Assembly: GCA_020634975.1 (NCBI GenBank)
Contig: JACKAQ010000001.1
Location: 3,410,001 to 3,474,000 of the forward strand
Direction of reading: 5' to 3'
Origin: JACKAQ01 sp020634975 [NCBI: Calditrichia bacterium]
Lineage (GTDB): Bacteria > Calditrichota > Calditrichia > RBG-13-44-9
DNA: 64,000 nucleotides
The position numbers were made by a program, and so were the translations under genes. Below the pieces are notes generated by a model that ran no database searches, had not been told where the DNA came from, and was given only the letters and a program-made list of their open reading frames with translations. Of this stretch, positions 26,001 to 30,676 are shown piece by piece (within the stretch, counting starts at the first letter, position 1; every line of letters begins with the position of its first letter).

Positions 26001-26853
26001 CGGTTGTCGGCTGTGCGTTTCCACCGATAAAATTGCCGTTCACATACAATTCGTATGCGTCATCCGCGGTGATGATGATTTCCATTTTATCCGATGCAGG
26101 TGTGCCGTCGCTGGCTTTTAGCCACACATCGCCGGTAACGCCCCATGCCGCTTCTTTTTCTCCCGCCCGATATATTTTTAGATCGCCGATCCATTTTCCC
26201 GAGCTGAGTTGAACGGCTTCCGGCTCAATTCTGCCTTCGCCGTAATCGGTTAATTCGGATAAATAAACCCGGCCGTTGTATTTGTTAACCAGATTCCCGT
26301 TTTGGTCGCGGGCGCTAATTTCTACGCTGGGAATCGTTTCACCCACACTCACCTGACCGGGAACGCCGCCGACCGGATTGCCAATCGGGGTAATCATGAA
26401 ATAATCGATTTTCACGATTCGCACCGGCGGAGACGATGCGGAATTGACCGATGGTTTCGAATCGTCGTGTGCGGTTATGGAATACAATCCGTTGGAATTC
26501 AGAATAACGGACAGCGTTGTGCTGCCGTTCACCAGATTCACCGGTAGCGGCAGTTCCGCCAATTGATCGGATGATGTCAGCGACACCTGATCGTTGACCG
26601 GAACGATATTCCAATTGTTGTCTACTGCGTTCACAATTACGTCAAACGGAACGCCGCTGGTCTGGTCGATCGGTGAGCCGTTGTATCCGTTGCCCGTGTT
26701 TGGGGCTGGCGTCATCCCGGGTAGCAGAATCTGCAGCTTCTTTGCTACCTGGGCTTCCGCCGCAGAGAAAAATAAAAACAGCAGCGCGATACAAATGCCA
26801 AAAATTCGGCTGTGACTACTGGCGCTGGCTTTACGCCATCCTGGGGATTTCAT
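20056..26853 (-). CDS. giant secreted repeat protein with Big_1-like domains and sorting module
   Basis: A 2265-residue surface or secreted protein. After a signal peptide (about 1-34, ending AAEA) it has nine copies of a unit of about 205-215 residues. Each opens with a variant of LLPGETATPGIAPGKTG, followed by an Ig-like strand set (VNAVDxWWNV, then LSSSDxxASLP) and, in most copies, a second Ig-like set with the pattern TGTSNQFxVVPG. Between copies one and two lies an inserted jelly-roll-like domain (ELYVNGNFIGG, later DQNWSQSTDLG) of the kind found in glycan-binding parts. Near residue 2060 is a Big_1 bacterial Ig domain. The end (VNYPNPFG to the last Arg) is a T9SS-type/FlgD-like sorting module. 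A perfect AAGGAGG precedes the ATG. Adhesin, fibre or S-layer-like roles fit; no catalytic motif is visible. Confidence 0.85.
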   Translation of the reverse strand: MKSPGWRKASASSHSRIFGICIALLFLFFSAAEAQVAKKLQILLPGMTPAPNTGNGYNGSPIDQTSGVPFDVIVNAVDNNWNIVPVNDQVSLTSSDQLAELPLPVNLVNGSTTLSVILNSNGLYSITAHDDSKPSVNSASSPPVRIVKIDYFMITPIGNPVGGVPGQVSVGETIPSVEISARDQNGNLVNKYNGRVYLSELTDYGEGRIEPEAVQLSSGKWIGDLKIYRAGEKEAAWGVTGDVWLKASDGTPASDKMEIIITADDAYELYVNGNFIGGNAQPTTAQTYILPYRDGKNVVAIHGTNQSSSKGLLAEIRVNGQIVKVSGNTWLQTSTFENGWQSFDFNDQNWSQSTDLGAYGIPPWGTNVAGFPAGSPAHWIWGNADETYFRTTVTVNSVPPAPAFTPHDGESNRFCALPGSFSQLLTILPGESFAPGSRIGKTGLPNDQPAGNDFWVNVYGTDNFWNKIPNTDVVALTSSDAAANLPFNATMNNGSVSMNVTLNSAGMQTVSARDVSNASVLPDTSSEVRVVEGIDHFVFSNISATQVAGQPFNVTITAVNDLGVPATNFQGVLTISSTTGEQTVFPSEITMINGTWSGSVMLTKAATLVNLAVTDAANPPHTGNSNQFNVVAGTAAKLQVLVPGETATPGIAPGKTGTAAEVLAGSSFYIRVNAVDQWWNVINSNADLVHLSSSDAAASLPNDAALSGGTKQFLVTLNTNGLQTVSASDVTNPVVAQGTGSQIRVNPGNMDHFEFTTIVGPKFAGTPFSITITAADPQGNPVTDYSGVVFLAASTGDNTMIPITANFNNGTWTGNVTLKVASGGVYLTAKDGATPPHTGTSNQFEVQPGALTKFQVLVPGMTATPGVEPGHTGTPQSQNAGHPFPIVVNGVDEYWNVVTTASDSFGVSSTDAFASLPEPARLINGAKNVSITLNSDGAHTVSAFHLNNPTIQNGQTPQISVLPQNLDHFEFSTISSPVTAGTPFSVAIEAQTADNQTVFGFNGTVELSASTGTGTITPVTVGPFQNGVFSGEITLTKAAGSVTLTANDNGTPNHTGTSNAFTVVPGSFSKLQVLLPGEQANPGVAPGKTGTPLDQQTGEEFNVSVRAVDNHWNLITAAGDSIRLSSTDTSAIFSETGKLINGAASQSFIMGTAGIHTVSAADISSPSILGSVSSAINIFPGNLDHFEFATIANQTAGNAFGVTITATDVAGNPVSGYNGHARLESSSGAATISPSEVDFVDGVWSGNITITKATANVQLTCLDFAANPHSGQSNLFNITPGEFTRMQILLPGETATPGIAPGKTGDVDPLVAGDAIPVTINAVDEWWNAVTTDTGTVGLSATDPSANLPLDAQLQSGTITFANTRLNTPGFWTLTAHYRHDPQISSDTSPLIHVVSGSVASFLFEPISSPQSAGNAINVTIHAVNGSGSTVTNYNEMVSLTSSTGPGTIIVGNVQFVDGTWSGPVTITKAAQSVHLNAHDFADIVRGNSNPFTVVPGAFSKLQLLMPGELETPGLAPGKSGNPQPQISGVPFQIKLRTTDAWWNVTAPDSFAVNFSATDPQAVLPSETMLTAGISNIDFTMLTPGNQKLRVAGASNPAFADTSSQFSVQSGAVHHFAFSVIDSGQIAGQSFSLHIQAMNIYDNPITDYDGDIILSASTGNGTITQTGVTLANGNWQGELAVTRADSAVVLYAADYVPAPNTHTGYSNTFTVVPAELAGLQVLLPGETVTPGVNPGKKGNALTQTAGNAFNITVRAVDAFWNIIAENADSLSISVSDTFAQIPADIQLANGRSEIPVTVRAAGTHNIQAQFTFTTGFPAAIADSLIVEPNAFSQLLVLLPGESLLPGDTENDPLKTPGRANSAQRQTSGLPFSVEVWAVDDYWNAITNAPADNVHLFTTDNSATIIKNDSVLVNGKAGFSVTLNQGGNQIIRAINDSRSSIRTSLDALLEVLVGGLHYEISLDTTRFAAGESFAMTVFFKNGIGEIVPSANHVVNLSAVDAQDIDEVVGTFENASFNLQGGQRTVQQSGDFVGVIRIKVADGIGTDPGYSDPLEIFAGNVASISVNAPKTELRGLEELVLLAKLFDQAGNPVINHDVSFELVQGSGQLKQGNAVSNGEGVASVTFTAGRVTETNIVRALVDTVATDFEIVVNLTTSDMPDGQPVNYPNPFGLESDMTRIDYYLPVDADVKLQIFDLFGNLVWTQKISAGEPGGKGRENSSHPNSVIWNGVNDRGQKVGNGGYILVAKATANGKVVMNAMRKIAVLR
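21290..25600 (-). repeat. long in-frame tandem repeat, period about 645 bp, inside the giant gene
   Basis: The segment coding for the PGETATPG-type opening returns at about 25560, 24915, 24270, 23620, 22975, 22330, 21680 and 21320. The six middle intervals are each close to 645-650 bp. Copies differ at the DNA level, so the repeats are old, but near-identical blocks remain (for example around 24890 and 23590). Confidence 0.8.
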
Positions 26854-26899
26854 TTACACACCTCCTTGTGGTTAAATAAAGTAAAAACAACTATTTCAG

Positions 26900-27322
26900 T
26901 TAATCGTTTGTATTATCTTTTGGCACAGTTTGCCGGGTGTTTTGTTCGTCCAGATTTTCCATCAGCATATTAATTTTATCGCCGATTTCGTGCAGGTAAT
27001 CTGTCGATCGCATTTGAATCCGGTATGTGTAATTGCCTTTAATGGCTTGCTGCAATGCTCGCTTTATCTGGATAACAGGACCCGCAACGCGGTGCGAAAT
27101 GCGGGTACCCAGCCAAAAATTAAAGGCGCTCAGCAAAATGGTGATCAGGAAAATGGTGGAAAACAGCCAGTAAATCCGCAAATCCAGCGGCAGGTGGGCA
27201 GTGGATTTTTCGAAAATATAGAAAACGATGCCGCAAACCATAATCTCTACGGCCGTCAGAAATGTGTAAAGCATGGTGAAGGCAAACTGTATTCCCGGGC
27301 GAATGTAATAGTACCGACGCAT
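26900..27322 (-). CDS. HAMP-only membrane protein
   Basis: A 140-residue inner-membrane protein. Two membrane helices (about 12-35 and 50-71) enclose a very short periplasmic loop. They are followed by a HAMP domain (about 72-125: RISHRVAGPVIQIKRALQQA, then GNYTYRIQMRSTDYLHEIGDKINML). No kinase, cyclase or methyl-accepting domain follows; the protein ends in a polar tail. HAMP domains pass signals in receptor dimers, so a stand-alone copy may act on a partner in trans. It lies 46 bp before the giant repeat gene on the same strand and probably opens the operon that includes the ExbB/ExbD/TonB genes. Function unknown. Confidence 0.72.
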   Translation of the reverse strand: MRRYYYIRPGIQFAFTMLYTFLTAVEIMVCGIVFYIFEKSTAHLPLDLRIYWLFSTIFLITILLSAFNFWLGTRISHRVAGPVIQIKRALQQAIKGNYTYRIQMRSTDYLHEIGDKINMLMENLDEQNTRQTVPKDNTND

Positions 27323-27487
27323 ATAACCTTTCCTCTGTTTTACACAGGTAAAGGCAACATAAGTGCCAAAAAGAAAATTGGGAAATTTGTGAATGTCGGG
27401 TGAAAGGATAAGTAACAGAATTTAAAGAGTTGAGTTGAAAAATCGTTGAAAATCTGCGAAAAATTGATCTGCACATAAATTGTTTTT

Positions 27488-27527
27488 TACCGGTTGATAT
27501 TTACCGATCGGTAAATATCAACCGGTA
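27488..27527. repeat. 40-bp perfect palindrome
   Basis: The left half TACCGGTTGATATTTACCGA (27488-27507) is the exact reverse complement of the right half (27508-27527), with no loop. The centre TTTACCGATCGGTAAA looks like a TetR-type operator. It lies 11 bp after the stop of the methyltransferase gene and about 165 bp before the HAMP gene. On the minus strand it is followed by A, not T, so it is not a standard intrinsic terminator for the upstream operon. Binding site, processing hairpin or small mobile repeat are all possible. Confidence 0.85.
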
Positions 27528-27538
27528 GGAATATGGGC

Positions 27539-28360
27539 TCAATCGCACTTGTAACCGGCGGCAACCACAAATTCACCGGGAATCCGGTAGCTGTTGCCGT
27601 TGTGATATTCCGCGATGGAATCCAGATATTCCCGGTGAACATCCGCTTTGGTGGATTCATCGAAGCGCGCGTAAGCCAGCGCCACCGGACCACCGACAAA
27701 AGCTGCGGAACATGCCCGTTCATCTGTGGGGAAATGCAGTTCGGACGAGAGTCGATGGTTTTGAATTTCACTGAAACCGGCATTTTCGAGTTGCAGTTGC
27801 AGCATGTCGCCGGTGCCAAGTTGGAAAAACATTGGACAAACTTCGGATTTCACCCGCGCATCGACAATCGGGAAAACTTCTGACCAGCCGCATTTGTCGC
27901 GATGCCCCCACACGGCAATCACTGCCCGTCCGCCGGGTTTCAGCACCCGGAAAATCTCGCGGAGTGATTGCAGCGGATTCGGGAAATACAGCAATCCCAA
28001 CGCACACAGTACCGCATCGAACGATTGTTTCGGGAAACGCAAATCCTCCCCGTCCATTTGCCGGAACTGAACATTGTGGATTTCGTTTTTCCGGGCGAAA
28101 TCATCCGCCAGCCGGATCATTTCATCGGAAATATCCGTGCCGATTACCTCGCCATGCATCCCGACCGCCGAAGCTGCGGGAAACGTAACCAGTCCAGTGC
28201 CGCAGGCGATATCCAGCACTCGTTCGCCGGGTCGCAGGTTTGCCATTTCCAGCAGGCGGTTTTGCGCGGGTGCCAGCGGTTCCAACCAGCTTTTTTCGTA
28301 AATATGAGCGGCTTTATCCCAGCCGTATCGCTGGATTCGCCGTTGCAGTTTTGCTTCCAT
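27539..28360 (-). CDS. class I SAM-dependent methyltransferase (UbiE-like)
   Basis: A 273-residue cytoplasmic methyltransferase. The SAM site is clear: motif I VLDIACGTGLVTFPAA at about 49-64, the acidic motif GTDISDEMIRLA, DGEDLRFPKQSFDAV, and the post-motif region EIFRVLKPGGRAVIAVWG. The C-terminal substrate part is not diagnostic. Its ATG overlaps the stop of the OsmC-family gene by one base (TAATG), a sign of translational coupling. It is the last gene of a five-gene minus-strand unit headed by an MddA-like thiol methyltransferase. A substrate among small thiols, metalloids or lipids would fit, but none can be named from sequence. Confidence 0.88.
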   Translation of the reverse strand: MEAKLQRRIQRYGWDKAAHIYEKSWLEPLAPAQNRLLEMANLRPGERVLDIACGTGLVTFPAASAVGMHGEVIGTDISDEMIRLADDFARKNEIHNVQFRQMDGEDLRFPKQSFDAVLCALGLLYFPNPLQSLREIFRVLKPGGRAVIAVWGHRDKCGWSEVFPIVDARVKSEVCPMFFQLGTGDMLQLQLENAGFSEIQNHRLSSELHFPTDERACSAAFVGGPVALAYARFDESTKADVHREYLDSIAEYHNGNSYRIPGEFVVAAGYKCD

Positions 28361-28881
28361 TATTTGACCTCCGTTTCTAAAATTTTCACTTCCCGGCGGA
28401 GGGGCATCGCTTTGCTAAAAATGATAAAATATGAGCTGTGTGCTTCTGCTGTGTTCAATACACATAAAATGTCTTCCTCCGGTGCCGGGCTTTCCAGCGT
28501 CACGGTAAAACGAACTTCTGAATATGTGACCGGAACCGGCGCAACGGCGTATTCGCCACGAGCATCGTAATCCGCCTGAACTTCCACTTCCAAAATGCGC
28601 ATTGGCACATTCAATCGTGCAGCCCACATTGTATAACAAATCGCCAGACAACTTGCCAAAGCCCCACGCCCGAGCACACCGGGATTGGGTCCGGCATTTT
28701 CGCCACCGTGTTTTTCGTGCATATCAGCTGTAAATTGCCACTGTCCTTCCACAATTTCGCAGGTCATTCCGTCGGTAACCCTGGCTGTGGTAACCGCCGT
28801 TCCTCGGGCAATGTTGGGGCGAAGGGTCATTGCCTTTACATTCCGGGCGATTGCGTTTTTTATTTTCTGATTAATTTCCAT
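28360..28881 (-). CDS. OsmC/Ohr-family protein
   Basis: A 173-residue protein of the OsmC superfamily, which includes thiol-dependent peroxidases that reduce organic hydroperoxides. The family core is visible: FTADMHEKHGGENAGPNPG, GRGALASCLAICYTMWAARL with the first conserved Cys, and a second Cys in EEDILCVLN near the C-terminus. The two-Cys layout fits an active peroxidase, although the sequence around the second Cys is not that of classic Ohr. It ends in the overlap with the methyltransferase start and begins 37 bp after a 72-residue small protein gene. In this operon it may act on sulfur species or protect thiols; this is inference. Confidence 0.85.
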   Translation of the reverse strand: MEINQKIKNAIARNVKAMTLRPNIARGTAVTTARVTDGMTCEIVEGQWQFTADMHEKHGGENAGPNPGVLGRGALASCLAICYTMWAARLNVPMRILEVEVQADYDARGEYAVAPVPVTYSEVRFTVTLESPAPEEDILCVLNTAEAHSSYFIIFSKAMPLRREVKILETEVK

Positions 28882-28918
28882 GAGTGTTTTCCAAATTTTT
28901 GATGATTGATGATGACAA

Positions 28919-29137
28919 TTAACTGGCTTTAGCGTATAAGGTAAAGGTATCCAATTCCGGTTCCTGCCGGCGAATTGCTTTGTTGTTGATTTCGGTCATG
29001 GTTCGGCTCAACACTTCCGGGTCTGTTTCCATGAAATCTTTCTGTCGATCCGCCAGATGCTGGTAGCCATACGAGCAAACGGAAAAGCAGATATTTTTTC
29101 TTTTCAAAATTTCAGATGCGATGATTGCTGCGAACAT
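28919..29137 (-). CDS. small protein of unknown function, 72 residues
   Basis: Not recognised. The first 30 residues are mildly hydrophobic with two cysteines (ICFSVCSYGYQH). The second half is polar with acidic and basic residues (EVLSRTMTEINNKAIRRQEPE). AAAAGGA lies at a normal distance before the ATG, and spacing to its neighbours (37 bp to the OsmC gene, 33 bp from the preceding small gene) fits an operon. No homologue comes to mind. The good start site and operon position make it a probable real gene. Confidence 0.5.
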   Translation of the reverse strand: MFAAIIASEILKRKNICFSVCSYGYQHLADRQKDFMETDPEVLSRTMTEINNKAIRRQEPELDTFTLYAKAS

Positions 29138-29170
29138 TTTTATTTCCTTTTAATAATTTTATTTTGATTG

Positions 29171-29398
29171 TTAGAGTAAACCTTTGGCGATACACAGCGG
29201 GATGATGATGTATAAAATTGTATCGCGAATCAGATAATAGCCAAAAATGATAAACAAAAATTTCGTGCCGCGTTTGCGGATCAGTGCTTTCCAGCCTTCA
29301 TTTTTCAGAATAATAACACTATCAAAAATGTAATGTTTATATAATCGCAGTAGCGGATTTTGGCGGAAAACGGTTGCGACCTGGTTTGATAAATTCAT
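29171..29398 (-). CDS. small membrane protein of unknown function, 75 residues
   Basis: Not recognised. The first 45 residues are basic and amphipathic (RLYKHYIFDSVIILKNEGWK, then RKRGTK), followed by one long hydrophobic stretch to the C-terminus (FLFIIFGYYLIRDTILYIII). It is likely a single-pass or hairpin inner-membrane protein. CCGGAG stands seven bases before the ATG. It lies between the MddA-like gene (106 bp) and the 72-residue gene (33 bp), all on the minus strand. It may be an accessory subunit of the MddA-like enzyme, by position only. Confidence 0.5.
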   Translation of the reverse strand: MNLSNQVATVFRQNPLLRLYKHYIFDSVIILKNEGWKALIRKRGTKFLFIIFGYYLIRDTILYIIIPLCIAKGLL

Positions 29399-29504
29399 GT
29401 TAAATCTCCGGTTATCGTATTATTTTTTTTGCAGATTTGTATGGCTAAGCTGTTGTTAATTTACCGCTTAGCCATACAATATTTAATTGGTTGGTTGAGG
29501 TTGA

Positions 29505-30266
29505 TTACAATGCATCAACCGAAACTTGTTCTTTTGTTTTCGCTTTCAGCGAGGGAATTATTTTGGGAACAGTTTCTTGATAATTGATATAATCATCTCC
29601 AAATGTTTTCACCAGATCACGTTCCTCATAATAAACGCCAACCAGGATATACGCTGTCATTCCGAGTGCGAACAGCAGGTGACCTACGGTCATATGCGGC
29701 GTAGCCCAAACTGCCAGAAAAATGCCGATCATCATCGGGTGACGCACATTTTTGTAGAATAAGGGTGTTACGAAGCGTGGTTTTCCCGCAACTTTTTTCA
29801 GTAGTTGGAAAAACACCTGCTGCAATCCGAACAGCTCAAAATGATTGATCAGAAATGTTGAGAGCAGCAAAATAAACCATCCGGCAGCAAACACAGCGTA
29901 AATTACCTGAGCAGCCATTGCATTGGTTATATTCCAAACAGTAGCCGGAATTGGCTGCCACTGCCACAACATAAAGTAGAACAATACACTGGATACCAAC
30001 ACATAAGTGCTGCGTTCCATCGATTCCGGGATGTAGCGGGTAAGCCAGTTTTTAAATTTCCCACGGGCCATTAAGGAATGTTGAAGTCCAAACAGAAGCA
30101 CCAGCGAGATGTTGACCAAAACAGCGAGACCAATCGACGTCGTTTCTCCGGAGTTGATGGTTTTGGGCACGTAAAAATCGCCCACAAATGCGATGATATA
30201 CAAAAACCAGCTGAAAAAAATGGAATAACTGATAACACCATATAAAAAAATCATTGCGCGTTTCAT
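29505..30266 (-). CDS. mddA: methanethiol S-methyltransferase-like membrane protein (MddA/NnrU family)
   Basis: A 253-residue integral membrane methyltransferase of the isoprenylcysteine-methyltransferase superfamily with about five to six helices. The start (FLYGVISYSIFFSWFLYIIA followed by FVGDFYVPKTINSG) is the pattern I associate with MddA, which makes dimethyl sulfide from methanethiol with SAM. The C-terminal SAM-binding part has YKNVRHPMMIGIFLAVWATP and YYEERDLVKTFGDDYINY, the superfamily signature. AAAGGAG precedes the ATG. It is the first gene of a unit with two small proteins, an OsmC-family protein and a second SAM methyltransferase. NnrU-type or other thiol substrates remain possible; an enzyme assay would be needed to fix the substrate. 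Confidence 0.78.
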   Translation of the reverse strand: MKRAMIFLYGVISYSIFFSWFLYIIAFVGDFYVPKTINSGETTSIGLAVLVNISLVLLFGLQHSLMARGKFKNWLTRYIPESMERSTYVLVSSVLFYFMLWQWQPIPATVWNITNAMAAQVIYAVFAAGWFILLLSTFLINHFELFGLQQVFFQLLKKVAGKPRFVTPLFYKNVRHPMMIGIFLAVWATPHMTVGHLLFALGMTAYILVGVYYEERDLVKTFGDDYINYQETVPKIIPSLKAKTKEQVSVDAL

Positions 30267-30552
30267 TCTATTCTCCTTTGTTTGTTGAGTTTTTCACACG
30301 CTTAATATTTGTCTATCGTTTTGTTTTTTGCTGTTGTAACGATGACGTGAAAAAGGTATGAAAAAGTGCAGGAGAAATCTTTCAACTATGTCGCCGGTTT
30401 TTGCACAATTGTCGCAAATTTTTGGTGTGTTTGTGGTGGGGAAACAGTATTCCGTGGTTTAACGGGAGCGATTTTGCACATATGTCGCATTTTTTTGAAC
30501 AAATGTTGCAAACGGGGATTTTTGGGGGGAGAGGTGTTTTGAGGAAAATGCA
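30267..30552. other. upstream region of the mddA-like operon
   Basis: No gene seen. It is AT-rich near the mddA start and must hold the operon promoter on the minus strand. The part from about 30380 has low-complexity G/T-rich stretches without clear structure. Confidence 0.5.
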
Positions 30553-30572
30553 TTCCAGGCAGGAGCCTGGAA
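30553..30572. repeat. REP-like hairpin
   Basis: TTCCAGGC and GCCTGGAA form a perfect 8-bp stem with the loop AGGA. It lies in a cluster of small repeats after the end of the hybrid two-component gene. Confidence 0.7.
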
Positions 30573-30605
30573 CGAGAGTCATCCGAAGCAGGAGCTTGGA
30601 ACGAG
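30559..30605. repeat. two 18-bp direct repeats
   Basis: GCAGGAGCCTGGAACGAG (30559-30576) returns as GCAGGAGCTTGGAACGAG (30588-30605), one mismatch, period 29 bp. The first copy overlaps the hairpin at 30553-30572. Confidence 0.8.
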
Positions 30606-30635
30606 TGACAAACGAGTGACAAGTGAGTGACAAAT
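30603..30635. repeat. three tandem 11-bp units
   Basis: Three head-to-tail copies of GAGTGACAARY: GAGTGACAAAC, GAGTGACAAGT and GAGTGACAAAT. Confidence 0.8.
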
Positions 30636-30645
30636 TTGGCGGTAG

Positions 30646-30665
30646 GGAACGCAGATCTGCGTTCC
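30646..30665. repeat. 20-bp perfect palindrome
   Basis: GGAACGCAGA joined to its exact reverse complement TCTGCGTTCC, 11 bp after the stop of the hybrid two-component gene. On the minus strand it is not followed by a T run, so it is a weak terminator at best. Confidence 0.8.
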
Positions 30666-30676
30666 ACAGAAGCAAT

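Noticed and set aside
20035-26879. Many long reading frames on the plus strand opposite the giant repeat gene
   Set aside because: They repeat with the same 645-bp period, lack ribosome sites and known motifs, and are shadows of the GC-rich repeat codons on the minus strand.
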